A stretch of DNA of 64,000 nucleotides, from the NCBI GenBank assembly GCA_046296195.1, contig JBKBLR010000005.1, forward strand, positions 66,431 through 130,430. The letters are read 5' to 3'. This stretch comes from Amphiplicatus sp046296195 (GTDB lineage Bacteria; Pseudomonadota; Alphaproteobacteria; Caulobacterales; Parvularculaceae). The notes below the pieces were generated by a model. That model was not told where the DNA came from. It saw nothing but the letters and a program-made list of their open reading frames with translations, and ran no database searches. The number at the start of each line of letters is the position of its first letter. Position 1 is the stretch's first letter. Of this stretch, positions 24,277 to 33,930 are shown piece after piece. Position numbers and translations under genes: made by a program.

Positions 24277-25670
24277 TTGAAGCGCTCGTCGATCAGGCGG
24301 ATCGGCTTCTGACGAACCTCGGTCTGCGTCAATGGCGCGAGCGCCCCGATCGCGGCGAGTTCGATAACCGGTGCGATGCCGATACGCCGCTTCAGAATGT
24401 CCCGAAACGTCGCCGCGATCTCGGCCGACCGCTCGCGCGCCTCGGCCATGACGATGAAATGTTCGGTCCCTGTTTCATCGCGTGTCGCCTTGCAGATGAA
24501 CTCGCCCGCGAAGGCCGGATGCTCTTCGAGAATTGGTCCGAGCGCCTGCGGAAAGATATTGATCCCCTTCACCTTCACCATGTTGTCGGAGCGGCCGAGA
24601 AAGCCTTCGATTCGCCGGAAGCGCGCGCCGATCGCGGACTCGCCCGTCTTCACCCGCGTCACGTCATGGGTGTTGAAACGGATGATCGGATAAATATCGT
24701 CTTTATAAAGACAGGTGACGACCATGTCACCCTCGGCGCCGTCATCGACCGGCGCCCCGCTTTCGATGCCGCAAATCTCCAGATATTGCGCGTCCTCCAT
24801 GACATAGAGGCCGTCGCGGTCGGGGCCTTCGCCGGCGATCGCGCCGGTGTCGCCGACGCCGTACCAGTCAAAGCACGCCGCGCCGCCCCACGCCTTCGAC
24901 AGCGTCTCCTTGTCCTCGCGGCCGAGATGGCCGGAGATCATCCGGATACGGATATCTCGTCCCGGCTCAATCCCCATTTCTTGCGCCGTAGCGGCGAGCT
25001 TCTTGATATAATCAGCGAAGCCCACAATCACGCTGGCGCGGAAGTCGCGCATCAGTTCGACCTGACGCGCCGATCGGGTCTCGACGCCCGTTCCCGCCGA
25101 CATGAAGAGCGCACTTGTCCAGTGGGTCACTGCCTCTCGGACGTAGTGGCCGCCGTTGATCATGCCATGTCCATAGACGGAATGAACGATGTCGTCACGA
25201 CGCAGACCCTGAAAGCGATAAAGACGCCCGAGGAGAAGATTCTGGGTCTCGCGGCTTTTCGGCCCGAACAACAGGGCCTGCGGCGTTCCCGTGGTGCCCG
25301 AGGTGGTGTGAAAGATCACCGGCGGGCGCTCGCCCGGCGGATAGCTGTCAAAGCCGCTGAAATCGCCGAAAGGCGGCGCCAGCGCGATCGAGTCCATGAT
25401 CGTCTGCTTGTCGAAAACCGGCAGGCGCGGCAGGTCTTCGAGCGAACGGATGTCGCCCCGCTCGATCCCGGCCCGACCCCACAGGCGCTGATAGAATGGC
25501 GTCATCCAGGCGCGGGCAACGCAGCGCAGGAACAAAGCGCTCTGTCGTGCGCGCAATTCGTCACGCGAAATCGTCGTCACGAACTTAACGAAAGCGTCGC
25601 CGACCGGATGATCGCGCTCCATCGCCGCCCAGTCGACGCTGTTGAAATAGGTGCAGTGCTGGTCGCTCAT
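24273..25670 (-). CDS. Phenylacetate-CoA ligase-like (PaaK-type) acyl-CoA synthetase
   Basis: A 465-residue adenylate-forming enzyme of the PaaK type. It has VIFHTTSGTTGTPQALLFGP (ATP-binding P-loop-like motif), DWYGVGDTGAIAGE, IIRFNTHDVTRV and the C-terminal hinge/Lys region GRSDNMVKVKGINIFPQ. It would activate a carboxylic acid to its CoA thioester with ATP. The start at 25670 is chosen because GGAAGGGG lies upstream; an in-frame ATG 7 codons earlier is weaker. No paa genes are nearby, so the acid is probably the pathway's own intermediate. Confidence 0.87.
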   Translation of the reverse strand: MSDQHCTYFNSVDWAAMERDHPVGDAFVKFVTTISRDELRARQSALFLRCVARAWMTPFYQRLWGRAGIERGDIRSLEDLPRLPVFDKQTIMDSIALAPPFGDFSGFDSYPPGERPPVIFHTTSGTTGTPQALLFGPKSRETQNLLLGRLYRFQGLRRDDIVHSVYGHGMINGGHYVREAVTHWTSALFMSAGTGVETRSARQVELMRDFRASVIVGFADYIKKLAATAQEMGIEPGRDIRIRMISGHLGREDKETLSKAWGGAACFDWYGVGDTGAIAGEGPDRDGLYVMEDAQYLEICGIESGAPVDDGAEGDMVVTCLYKDDIYPIIRFNTHDVTRVKTGESAIGARFRRIEGFLGRSDNMVKVKGINIFPQALGPILEEHPAFAGEFICKATRDETGTEHFIVMAEARERSAEIAATFRDILKRRIGIAPVIELAAIGALAPLTQTEVRQKPIRLIDERFK

Positions 25671-25687
25671 GTGCGTCCCCTTCCCTT

Positions 25688-27055
25688 TCAATAACCGGAA
25701 ACGAGACGGGCGAGAACGCCGGCGTCCATCTCTTCTTCAAGCCGGTCAACATGCCCGATCAAAGCGTCGGCGAGGTCGTCGCGTGGCGCCCCCATGCCGA
25801 ATGCAAGGCACCGGCGGAACTTCTGAAGATGCGCCTCGCGCGATAGCGGCGCCGCCGGCGATCCGTCGAGACGGTCGATAGTGACCGAGACGGTTTCCCC
25901 CGTGGTCAGTCGCGCTTCGGCCCGCTGCGGCGTGAAGGCGGCGGGATCGGTCGTTCCATCGTTGATGACGGCGATCTTCGCCGCCAGCCTCGCGACATCC
26001 AGATCAGCGAGCGCCGCGTCGGTGAAATCGTCGAGGCCGACATCGCCGCGCAGAAGCGCGACGGCGCCCGTATATTGAAAGCAGAGCCGGGCATAGTTGA
26101 CATTCATACCGGCGAGATAAGGCCGTCCGACCAGCCGTTTGATGAGCGGCGGCGCCGTCAATGTCAGCTCCTCGAGCCGGTCCGCCGTCACGCCGCGCGC
26201 GCAAAGCGCTTGCATCGCCCGGACGCCGCCATGCGCGGCCCGCCCGATCGGCCAGGGCTTGTGCGAGACCTCCGCAATGCGCCAGCGCTTACCAAGGCTT
26301 TCCAGCACAGGGGCGAGATCGTAATCGCCTTCGAACAGGGTGAGAAACCCGAACGGCCCCTCGAACACGTCATGCGGACCTGAAAGACCGGCTTCGGCGA
26401 GATCGCACGCCATGACTGCGGCCCGCGCCGCGTTGCCGATCTGCGCCGGCAGCGTCGGCTTGCCTTCGACATGAGCCTGCATGGTGCCGGAGCAATGCGC
26501 GAGCGCGATCCCGAGCGCGTCAAGGCCTTGCGCGACCGAAAATCGACGCAAGCGCGCGATCCCGAGCGTCGCGCCGAACAGGCCCGCATTCGCCGGGCGG
26601 AAGAACTTGATAGGCGCTTTCGCAGCGACGCCGAGCCCCGCAGAAACATCGACCGCGACGCAAGTCGCCGCGATCAGTTCAGCCCCGCCAATATGACGCC
26701 CGCGCTCGCATTCCGCGAGCAGCGCTGCGAGAATCGTCGCCAGCGGATGCACCACGGCCGGCTCGTGCACGCAGTCGAACTCCTGGCAGTGTATCTGGAA
26801 ACCGTTGACGAACGCAGCCGACGGCGCCGGCAGCCGGGTCCGCCGCGCAAAAACGTGGGCGCCGCCTGAAACGCCGACGGAGCCCCAAAGCCGCGCCGCG
26901 CGCAAGACCTCCTCGGCGGCGCGCACGCGCGCGCCAGCGACCCCGACGCCGATCGTGTCGAGAATGAACGTCTTCGCCGCGGCGACGGCAGCCGCGGGCA
27001 TATCGTCAAAAGGCGTTTGCAGCGCATGATGCGCGAAAATCTCTGCGGATCTCAT
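25688..27055 (-). CDS. MmgE/PrpD family protein, copy 1
   Basis: A 455-residue MmgE/PrpD-fold protein: ILDTIGVGVAGA near the front, HCQEFDCVHEPAVVHPLATILAAL, then KPWPIGRAAHGGVRAM. Family members include 2-methylcitrate dehydratase PrpD, cis-aconitate decarboxylase and iminodisuccinate epimerase, which act on tri- or dicarboxylates. Without prpBC neighbours the propionate pathway is not supported. It overlaps the next copy by ATGA. Two adjacent but clearly different copies suggest a heteromer or consecutive steps. Confidence 0.85.
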   Translation of the reverse strand: MRSAEIFAHHALQTPFDDMPAAAVAAAKTFILDTIGVGVAGARVRAAEEVLRAARLWGSVGVSGGAHVFARRTRLPAPSAAFVNGFQIHCQEFDCVHEPAVVHPLATILAALLAECERGRHIGGAELIAATCVAVDVSAGLGVAAKAPIKFFRPANAGLFGATLGIARLRRFSVAQGLDALGIALAHCSGTMQAHVEGKPTLPAQIGNAARAAVMACDLAEAGLSGPHDVFEGPFGFLTLFEGDYDLAPVLESLGKRWRIAEVSHKPWPIGRAAHGGVRAMQALCARGVTADRLEELTLTAPPLIKRLVGRPYLAGMNVNYARLCFQYTGAVALLRGDVGLDDFTDAALADLDVARLAAKIAVINDGTTDPAAFTPQRAEARLTTGETVSVTIDRLDGSPAAPLSREAHLQKFRRCLAFGMGAPRDDLADALIGHVDRLEEEMDAGVLARLVSGY

Positions 27056-28377
27056 CGGTCAAGCACCGCACGCAGCAGGCCGAGATATTCGCTGAGGTCG
27101 CCGCCTTCGCCAAGCGCCAGCGCCGCGGCGCTGAGCGCCCCGGCTTCGGCGCCGGACAAGCCGCCCGCCTTCATCAACCGTCGCGTCTTATCGATGATGA
27201 GCGATAGCGGCGCAGGGTTTTCAGGATCGCCGAGCGCGTCGGCGACCATCGCCGAGCGCCGGGTCCCGTCATTCAGCGTGACATGGACTTCAGCGCCGAA
27301 GCGCGCCGGATAGCGGGCCGTAAACACCGCCGTCTCGGCCGGAAAGACACGATGGCGTAACGCGGCGATACGCGAATCATCCCGAAAACGCTGTTCGAAA
27401 TGGTCGAGTCCCGGCTCGCCCTCCAGAAGCGCGACCGCCGCCGCATGCTGAAGGGAGAATTTCGCTTCGAGGGTCGTCGTCGGCGCCGGCCGGTCGCAGA
27501 AGACAAGCGCATCGCGGTAAGTCTCAATCTCGACTCGGTCGATTTCCGACGGCGCGACGCCTTCGCCCCGCAAGGCAAGGGCCGCATCGATGACCGCGTG
27601 GGCGTGGCGGCAGGCCGGCCACGGCTTGAAGCTCACCTCTTCGATCGCCCAGCCTTCGCCGCCGCCGATCACCTCCCGAGCGTCGGCGCCGGGGCATGTC
27701 GCGGCGAAAAAGCCCTGTTCGCCCTCGAAAATCGTTCGAATACCGATCAAACCGGCGCCGGTCAGCCGTGCGGCGCGCACGCCCGCTTCCGCCGCGCGCG
27801 CCGTGTGAAGCTGCTTGACGTGGCTCAGGGGTTCGTGGCGCACCTGCCAGAAGCCCGAGGCTTGCGCCGCGCCGAAGCTCAAGGTGTTCGCCGTCGCGAC
27901 GCGATCAAAACCGGAAAGGCTCGCCGCCGCGGCGGCGGCGCCGAACGGGCCGCAGGTCGCGGTGTTGTGCCAGAAGCGATAATGGCCGGGCCCGACCGCG
28001 CGACCGAGCCGGATCATCGCCTCATAGCCGCGCACGATCGCGCCAAGAAACTCGTCCGCCCCCGCCGTTTCCGCAGCGGCGGCTATCGCCGCAGGAATGA
28101 CGACAGGCCCGGGATGGAGAAGCGCGCGCTTGTCGACGTCATCCATCTCTAGAATGTTGCCAAGCGCACCAAGAAAAAAAGCTTCGCCTTCCGGCGTCCT
28201 CGCGCGCGCCGCGCGCATCGCCGCGCCCGCGGCCTCGCGCCCGCCCGCAAGGGCGCACCCGGTCCAGTCGAGCACATGAAGCGCCGCGCGCGACCGCGTC
28301 GCCGCATTCACCGGCCGGGCGAGCCGCGCCGCCAGACTTTCGACGATCGTCGGGCCTTCAGGACTTTGTCCGGACAT
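27052..28377 (-). CDS. MmgE/PrpD family protein, copy 2
   Basis: A 441-residue MmgE/PrpD-fold protein: HVLDWTGCALAGGREAAG, NILEMDDVDKRALLHPGPVVIPAAIAAA, SFKPWPACRHAHAVIDAAL. The start at 28377 (MSGQSPEG) is the first methionine that fits the family N terminus. No clear ribosome site precedes it, so translation may be leaderless or start slightly elsewhere. The start codon lies in the TGTCCGGACA palindrome (28367-28376). It heads the minus-strand operon 28377-22933, opposite the CoA-transferase/GntR operon. Confidence 0.82.
   Translation of the reverse strand: MSGQSPEGPTIVESLAARLARPVNAATRSRAALHVLDWTGCALAGGREAAGAAMRAARARTPEGEAFFLGALGNILEMDDVDKRALLHPGPVVIPAAIAAAAETAGADEFLGAIVRGYEAMIRLGRAVGPGHYRFWHNTATCGPFGAAAAAASLSGFDRVATANTLSFGAAQASGFWQVRHEPLSHVKQLHTARAAEAGVRAARLTGAGLIGIRTIFEGEQGFFAATCPGADAREVIGGGEGWAIEEVSFKPWPACRHAHAVIDAALALRGEGVAPSEIDRVEIETYRDALVFCDRPAPTTTLEAKFSLQHAAAVALLEGEPGLDHFEQRFRDDSRIAALRHRVFPAETAVFTARYPARFGAEVHVTLNDGTRRSAMVADALGDPENPAPLSLIIDKTRRLMKAGGLSGAEAGALSAAALALGEGGDLSEYLGLLRAVLDR
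28363..28376. promoter_or_regulatory. Second-type operator ACTTTGTCCGGACA (site 1)
   Basis: A 14-base string, with perfect palindromic core TGTCCGGACA (28367-28376), that recurs exactly at 35312-35325. It lies between the MmgE operon (minus) and the CoA-transferase-GntR operon (plus, start 28430). The proposed binder is the GntR/UTRA regulator at 29702-30427. Confidence 0.5.
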
Positions 28378-28429
28378 TTGGTTCGTGTAGCATGGAGGCC
28401 TGTCGAAGCAAACAGGGTGACGCCGCCAC

Positions 28430-29698
28430 ATGGCCGCCGATAAAAGCGCGATCGACGCCATCCATGCGATGAGGGAGCGCCTTGCGCCAGCACCGCGGCT
28501 ATACGTCCCGGGCTGTTCAGGAGAACCGCTCCTTCTCGCCGATGCGCTCAAAGCGGACCCGACGCTGGCGACGGATGCAACTTTTCTCGGCGTCTATATT
28601 CCAGGCATAAACCGGACCGACTATGCGGGGTTTCACAAGACTGCCCGCAGCGACCTCATCTTCCTTGCGCCCGACTTCCGCGAGAGCCTCGAGGCTCGAA
28701 GGGCGGTCTTCCGGCCCCTCACCTACAACCAGGCATGGCGATGGCTCGGCGAGACGCGGATCGACGCCGCCTTCGTGCAGACGAGCGCGCTTGACGCCGA
28801 AGGCCTCGTCTCCCTCGGTGTGAGCGCGGATTTTTCGCCGGCCGTGCTGGCGCGGCGCGACGTCGTCAAGATCGCTCATGTCAATCCGCTGATGCCGGCG
28901 CCGATCTCCGGCCCGCGTTACCCGCTCGCGCTGTTCGACGCGGTCTTACGCGCCGAACGCCCGATCCTCATCTACGACCCGCCTCCGCCTCCGCCGATCT
29001 TTGCAGCGATCGCCCGCCATGTGGCAAGCCTCATCCGCGACGGGGACACGCTGCAATTCGGGCTTGGCAATATTCAACTCGCTATGCCGGCCGAACTGAC
29101 CCGAAAAAAGCGGCTGCGCATTCATTCGGGAATGGTGAGCGATCCCGTTCTCGCGGCCCTCGATGCCGGCGTGATCGCGGACGATCCGGGCGCGATCACG
29201 ACCGGCGTCGCGCTTGGAACCGGCCGCCTCTATACGCGCGCCGCCCAGGACGGCCGGTTTCTCTTTGAACCGGTCGGCGTCACGCACGACATCCGCACGC
29301 TGGCCGCGCTCGACAATTTCGTCGCCATCAATTCCGCGATCGAGGTCGACCTCTTCGGTCAGGCGAACGCCGAATTCCAGGACGGCAAGCAGGTTTCAGG
29401 CGGCGGCGGCCTTGTCGATTTCCTACGCGGCGCGGCCGCTTCGAAAGGCGGGCGGCCGGTCATCGCGCTGGCGTCTGCGGCGAGGGGCGGAACGGTCAGC
29501 CGGATCGTGCCTAGGCTCGACGCCCCGGCCGTGACGGTCGCACGCGCCGATATGGGCTTTGTCATCACAGAATATGGCATCGCAGACCTCCGCGGCGCAG
29601 ATGTCGAGGAGCGGGCCCGTGCGTTGATCGCCGTCGCGCATCCGGACCATCGTGACAACCTTGCGCGCGCATGGTCGAAGATGTCCGGAGCGCTGTGA
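28430..29698 (+). CDS. Acetyl-CoA hydrolase/4-hydroxybutyrate CoA-transferase family protein
   Basis: A 422-residue family I CoA-transferase of the Cat1/4-hydroxybutyrate CoA-transferase type. The catalytic Glu lies in FVAINSAIEVDLFGQANAE; the following GGGGLVDFLRGA and GFVITEYGIADLRG are conserved. It moves CoA between short-chain acyl-CoA and a free carboxylate. It forms an operon with the GntR regulator three bases downstream, so CoA activation and regulation are linked. Start ATG 28430. Confidence 0.85.
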   Translation: MAADKSAIDAIHAMRERLAPAPRLYVPGCSGEPLLLADALKADPTLATDATFLGVYIPGINRTDYAGFHKTARSDLIFLAPDFRESLEARRAVFRPLTYNQAWRWLGETRIDAAFVQTSALDAEGLVSLGVSADFSPAVLARRDVVKIAHVNPLMPAPISGPRYPLALFDAVLRAERPILIYDPPPPPPIFAAIARHVASLIRDGDTLQFGLGNIQLAMPAELTRKKRLRIHSGMVSDPVLAALDAGVIADDPGAITTGVALGTGRLYTRAAQDGRFLFEPVGVTHDIRTLAALDNFVAINSAIEVDLFGQANAEFQDGKQVSGGGGLVDFLRGAAASKGGRPVIALASAARGGTVSRIVPRLDAPAVTVARADMGFVITEYGIADLRGADVEERARALIAVAHPDHRDNLARAWSKMSGAL

Positions 29699-29701
29699 AT
29701 T

Positions 29702-30427
29702 ATGCCGAGAACGCCCCGCTACCTCGAACTCGCCTGGACGCTCCGCCGCGGCATCGTCGCCGGACGGGCGCCGGTGGGCGCGCAATTGCCGACCGAGCAC
29801 GAGCTTTGCGCCGCGCATGACGTGTCTCGGCATACGGCACGCGCCGCGCTTAAGGTCCTCGAAGATGAAGGACTTATCGAACGTCGGCCTGGTCTTGGTA
29901 CTCAGGTGATTTCAGCCGTCTCACCGCCTACTTTCGCCCAACCGCTCGGCGGACTCGACGACCTTCTGCAGTATGCGCACGAAACCAGACTTGAGATCGT
30001 CGCGCACGAGGCGGTCGCGCTATCGGCGGCAGACGCGGCCCGCCTTGGGGCGACGCGGGGCTCGCGCTGGCTTCGCCTAGACGGCGTCCGCCGCGCCAGC
30101 CTGGAGCCGGTCGCAGCGACGACGATCTATGTCGCCGAAGCGATAGGCGCGAAGCCCGCCGATTTCCGGCGCGGCGGCCGCGCCGTGACGGAGACGATAG
30201 AGGAGAAATATGGCGTCACGACCGCGCTGATCCGGCAGCGCATCGTGGCCGAGGGCCTGTCGAAGGAAGACGCGGCGCGTTTTCGACGGCCGGCGGGGTC
30301 GCCGGGCCTCAGGACCCTGCGCCGCTATTACGACGCGGCAGAGGCGCTGTTCGTGATTTCGGATTCGCGTCATCCGGGCGAAGGATTCGCTTATGAGATG
30401 ACCTACCGGCGCTCTAAGGCTAGATGA
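29702..30427 (+). CDS. GntR-family regulator with UTRA-type effector domain (second regulator)
   Basis: A 241-residue regulator. The winged helix is at residues about 5-70 (YLELAWTLRRGIVAGRAPVGAQLPTEHELCAAHDVSRHTARAALKVLEDEGLIERRPGLGTQV) and is followed by a UTRA-like domain (TIYVAEAIGAKPADF, TTALIRQRIVAEGL). It is only distantly similar to the regulator at 21335, so it probably reads a different operator and effector. Its neighbours are CoA-ester genes, and the TGTCCGGACA palindromes at 28367 and 35316 are the candidate sites. Its 3' end overlaps the convergent CaiB gene by 8 bases. Confidence 0.87.
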   Translation: MPRTPRYLELAWTLRRGIVAGRAPVGAQLPTEHELCAAHDVSRHTARAALKVLEDEGLIERRPGLGTQVISAVSPPTFAQPLGGLDDLLQYAHETRLEIVAHEAVALSAADAARLGATRGSRWLRLDGVRRASLEPVAATTIYVAEAIGAKPADFRRGGRAVTETIEEKYGVTTALIRQRIVAEGLSKEDAARFRRPAGSPGLRTLRRYYDAAEALFVISDSRHPGEGFAYEMTYRRSKAR

Positions 30428-31580
30428 CGCCACGCGTGCGTAGGGAGTCGATTTCCGGCTCTGTATAGCCGAGACCAGCGAGAATGCTGTCTGCGTCCCC
30501 GCCCTTGGTCGGGACGCGTGGATCAATGCTCGCCGGCTCGTCAGCAAACTTGATCGGAGTTCCGACGATTTCGTTACCCTCTGAGTCAAACTGCAACATG
30601 CCACGTTCAGCTGTGTTGGGGTCGTCGAACGCCTCCTGCAGGGTGTTGACCGGCGCATAAGCAACGTCCTTGTCAGCAAGCCAGCTCAACCACTCGGAGC
30701 GCGGACGGCTCCGGAAGGTCTCACGCAGAAACCCGCGCAATGCAACTTGGCCGGCGCCCGGCGGCAGGGCGGCGAGCGGCGCGAGATCAAGCCTTCCGAG
30801 CGAACCAAGAAGTTCCTTAGCGAATTTAAGCTCGGCGCCGCCGAGCGCGATCCACGCCCCGTCCGCGCAGTCATAGAGATTATAGAACGCGTTGCCGCCC
30901 CAGGAGCGCTCCTCCTTCGGAACATGCGGCAAGCCGGTGGCGAAGATACGGCCCGTGATATTCGGCGTCCAAGCGAGAACGCTGTCGAGCATGGCGATAT
31001 CGAGATAGTCGCCCTTGCCCGTTTCGCGCGCGCGCAAGAGCGCCATCAGCACGCCGGAAAGCGCGGTGAGCGAGGCGAGCGCGTCGGCGACCGGCATGTG
31101 CGGCATCGCCGGCCTGCCGTCCTGGCCTTCATTGAGCGCGACGACGCCGGCGAGCGCTTGCACCGCGAGGTCGTGTGCGGGCCGCGCGACATAGCGCCCG
31201 GTCTGGCCGAAGGCCGAGATCGAACAATAGACGATTGCCGGATTGACCGCGCGCGCCGCGTCATAATCAACGCCGAGGCGTTTAACGACGCCCGGCCGAA
31301 ACGCCTCGACGACGACGTGCGCGTTCTTCACGAGGCGGAGAAAAATTTCGCGTCCTTCGTCGGTCTTGAGATCGAGCTGAAGGCTTTTCTTGCCGCGATG
31401 GGTGTTGCGGAACCAGACGCTCTCGCCGTTCTTGCGATAGCCGATCTCGCGCGTCGGCTCGCCCTCGCCCCTGGGCTCAATCTTGACGATCTCGGCGCCG
31501 TGATCGGCCATCATCAGGGTCAGCATCGGGCCCGGCAGGAACAGCGACAGGTCGACGACACGGACGCCTTCAAGCTTCAT
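30420..31580 (-). CDS. CaiB/BaiF (family III) CoA-transferase, copy 1
   Basis: A 386-residue family III CoA-transferase: LEGVRVVDLSLFLPGPMLTLMMADHGAEIVKIEP, FRNTHRGKKSLQLDLK, and the catalytic Asp in YVARPAHDLAVQALAG. Members transfer CoA to dicarboxylates such as succinate, glutarate, citramalate, malate, itaconate or mesaconate. It overlaps copy 2 by ATGA, so the two could form a heterodimer like succinyl-CoA:malate CoA-transferase SmtAB. It is last of the 35282-30420 operon. Confidence 0.88.
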   Translation of the reverse strand: MKLEGVRVVDLSLFLPGPMLTLMMADHGAEIVKIEPRGEGEPTREIGYRKNGESVWFRNTHRGKKSLQLDLKTDEGREIFLRLVKNAHVVVEAFRPGVVKRLGVDYDAARAVNPAIVYCSISAFGQTGRYVARPAHDLAVQALAGVVALNEGQDGRPAMPHMPVADALASLTALSGVLMALLRARETGKGDYLDIAMLDSVLAWTPNITGRIFATGLPHVPKEERSWGGNAFYNLYDCADGAWIALGGAELKFAKELLGSLGRLDLAPLAALPPGAGQVALRGFLRETFRSRPRSEWLSWLADKDVAYAPVNTLQEAFDDPNTAERGMLQFDSEGNEIVGTPIKFADEPASIDPRVPTKGGDADSILAGLGYTEPEIDSLRTRGVI

Positions 31581-32728
31581 GACCGCAGCCCGAGGATCGT
31601 ATCATTGTTCTCGCCGAGCGCGGGCGCGCGAGTCGCCTTGCTGCGTTCGCCGTTCACCTTGATCGGCGCGGCGAACATATGGAGCGCGCCGCCCGGCGCC
31701 GCGGGATGCGCGATGCTGTCGCGCATGCCGACACGGACGAGATAAGGATTCTCAATCGCCTGTTTCAGGTCGTAAACCGGCGCGAAAGGGACCTTGCCGC
31801 CGAGCATGGCCATCCATTCGGCGCCCGTGCGCGTGCTCGTCACGGCGTCAACCGCTTCGGTCAACGCATCGAGATTGGCGCGCCGGGCGGGGATCGTCGC
31901 GAAGCGCGGATCGGCGATGAGATGCGCCGCGCCGGCGAGCGCGCAGAACGCCTCCCAGAATTTCGGCGTCTGGCACATCAAAAGGCCCCAGCCGTCTTTC
32001 GTCCTGACGACCTGCGACGGCGCGATCGATGGATGCGCCCCGCGCGGCAGGCGCGCCGTGACGGGCCCGCCGTTCATCGCCCAGACGCCCGGATAGGTAA
32101 GCTGGTGCGCGGCGACGTCGAACAGGGAGACATCGACGTCACAGCCCTCGCCTGTCCGCCGCGCACGCAAAATCGCTGCGACGCAGCCGAGCGCCATTTG
32201 GGCCCCGGTCATGAAGTCGATGATGGAAAGGCCGAAGCGCGTCGGCGGCGCGTCCGGCTCGCCCGTCAGCATCATGAAACCGGCTTCGGCCTGCATCAGA
32301 TAGTCATAGCCAGGCCAGTCCGCGCGTTCGTTATCCCGTCCGTAGGCGGACAGGTGCGCGCAAACGATCGACGGCTTGATCGTCCTGAGGTCGCCGAAGG
32401 TGATCTTCAGCTTGCCCGGCTGGTCGCCTCGGAGATTGTTGACGACGGCGTCGGCGGTCCGGACGAGATCCTCGAACGTCGCGCGGCCTTCCGCCGTCTT
32501 GATCTCCAGAGCGACCGATTTCTTGGATCGCGAAAAGGTCTGGAAGAACTGGCTGTCGCCTTCGCCGAGAAGGCAGGGACCGACGCTGCGCGACACGTCG
32601 CCGCCCATCGATGGCGATTCGATCTTGATGACGTCGGCGCCAAGCTCGGCAAGCAGCATCGAACCATATGGCCCCGCGCCATATTGTTCGACGGCGAGAA
32701 TGCGGACGCCTTCAAGGAGCGGAATCAC
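31577..32728 (-). CDS. CaiB/BaiF (family III) CoA-transferase, copy 2
   Basis: A 383-residue family III CoA-transferase: LEGVRILAVEQYGAGPYGSMLLAELGADVIKIE, FFQTFSRSKKSVALEIK and the catalytic Asp in DWPGYDYLMQAEAGFM. The start is GTG 32728 in a GTGA overlap with the dehydrogenase stop; the upstream extension has no family similarity. Together with copy 1 it would load CoA onto a dicarboxylate formed by the pathway. Confidence 0.87.
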   Translation of the reverse strand: MIPLLEGVRILAVEQYGAGPYGSMLLAELGADVIKIESPSMGGDVSRSVGPCLLGEGDSQFFQTFSRSKKSVALEIKTAEGRATFEDLVRTADAVVNNLRGDQPGKLKITFGDLRTIKPSIVCAHLSAYGRDNERADWPGYDYLMQAEAGFMMLTGEPDAPPTRFGLSIIDFMTGAQMALGCVAAILRARRTGEGCDVDVSLFDVAAHQLTYPGVWAMNGGPVTARLPRGAHPSIAPSQVVRTKDGWGLLMCQTPKFWEAFCALAGAAHLIADPRFATIPARRANLDALTEAVDAVTSTRTGAEWMAMLGGKVPFAPVYDLKQAIENPYLVRVGMRDSIAHPAAPGGALHMFAAPIKVNGERSKATRAPALGENNDTILGLRS

Positions 32729-33918
32729 GCGGGAATCCGCTTCACGAGCTGTTTGGCGATGATGATGCGCTGCATCTCGTTCGTGCCCTCGCCGATGCAC
32801 ATCAATGGCGCATCGCGGTAAAGCCGCTCGATCACATATTCCTTGGAATATCCGTAGCCGCCGTGAATGCGCATCGCCTCGGTCGCAACCTCGACGGCGG
32901 TTTCCGACGCGAAGTATTTCGCCATACCGGCCTCCATGTCGACGCGCTGGCCGGTGTCGTACATGCGCGCAGCGTCTTCGACGAGGAGTTCCGCGGCGCG
33001 TGTCTTGGCCGCCATCTCACCGAGCTTGAGCTGGATCGCCTGGTGTTCCGCGATCGGCTTGCCCATCGTCTTGCGCATCTGGGCGTAGCGCACGCTTTCC
33101 TCTAGCGCGCGCTGCGCGATGCCGACGGAGCGCGCCGCGATGTTGATGCGGCCGATCTCGAGCCCGCCGGTCGCCATGAAAAAGCCCTCGCCCTCCTTGC
33201 CGCCGACAAGGCTTAACTCAGCGTCGCATTCATAGTCCTCGAAAATGAACTCGCCGGAATCGATGCCCTTATAGCCGAGCTTTTCAAGCTTCTTGCCGTT
33301 GCGCACGCCCTTCTTCAGCGCGCCCGTTTCGGGATCAATCTTGGTGATGATGAGGATCGACATGCCCTTATAGCGCGGCTCGGCCGAAGGGTCCGTCTTC
33401 ACGAGCAGCGCGTTCGCCTGGCCTTCGATCGCGTTCGATATCCAAGTCTTCGTTCCGTTGACGACGTAGTTGAGGCCGACGCGCTTCGCGACCGTGCGGA
33501 TCGCCTGAAGGTCGGTGCCGGCGTCGGGTTCGGTGAGGCCGAGGCCGCCGCGCAGCTCGCCGGTCGCGAATTTCGGCAACCAGTATTCCTTCTGACGTTC
33601 CGTGCCGAATTTCTGGACGATCTGCGCCATCATTAGATGCGAATTGAAGATGCCGGTCAGCGACATCCATTCCTTGGCGATACGAGTCACGATCCGCGCA
33701 TAGGTCGTCGCCGACAGGCCGAGGCCGCCGAATTCGGGCGCGATCAGCGCGCCGAAAAGGCCAAGCTCTTTCATATCCTCGACGAGCGCGCGCGGATATT
33801 CGTTGTCGTGCTCGAGCTTCATCGCGACAGGCGCGACTTTCGTCCGCACCCATTTGTCAATCGTTTGGAGAACGAGGGCTTCGTCTTCTGCGTTGAAATC
33901 AGCGGCGCCGTCGGCCAT
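32725..33918 (-). CDS. Acyl-CoA dehydrogenase
   Basis: A 397-residue FAD-dependent acyl-CoA dehydrogenase: GGLGLTEPDAGTDLQAIRT, TKTWISNAIEG, RIHGGYGYSKEYVIERLYRDA and CIGEGTNEMQRIIIAKQLV, where the Glu of GEGTNE is at the usual catalytic position. It is not the glutaryl-type (compare 891-2072). Placed between two CaiB transferases and MaoC, a dicarboxylyl-CoA such as an alkylsuccinyl-CoA is a likely substrate (inference). Confidence 0.9.
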   Translation of the reverse strand: MADGAADFNAEDEALVLQTIDKWVRTKVAPVAMKLEHDNEYPRALVEDMKELGLFGALIAPEFGGLGLSATTYARIVTRIAKEWMSLTGIFNSHLMMAQIVQKFGTERQKEYWLPKFATGELRGGLGLTEPDAGTDLQAIRTVAKRVGLNYVVNGTKTWISNAIEGQANALLVKTDPSAEPRYKGMSILIITKIDPETGALKKGVRNGKKLEKLGYKGIDSGEFIFEDYECDAELSLVGGKEGEGFFMATGGLEIGRINIAARSVGIAQRALEESVRYAQMRKTMGKPIAEHQAIQLKLGEMAAKTRAAELLVEDAARMYDTGQRVDMEAGMAKYFASETAVEVATEAMRIHGGYGYSKEYVIERLYRDAPLMCIGEGTNEMQRIIIAKQLVKRIPA

Positions 33919-33930
33919 GGGCGTCCTCCT

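Noticed and set aside
24258..25694. A 478-codon plus-strand open frame opposite the PaaK-type ligase
   Set aside because: It is an antisense shadow caused by high GC; the ligase frame has clear catalytic motifs.
27052..28551. MmgE copy 2 starting at 28551
   Set aside because: The first 58 codons overlap the divergent CoA-transferase gene and its promoter and do not resemble the family; MSGQSPEG at 28377 does.
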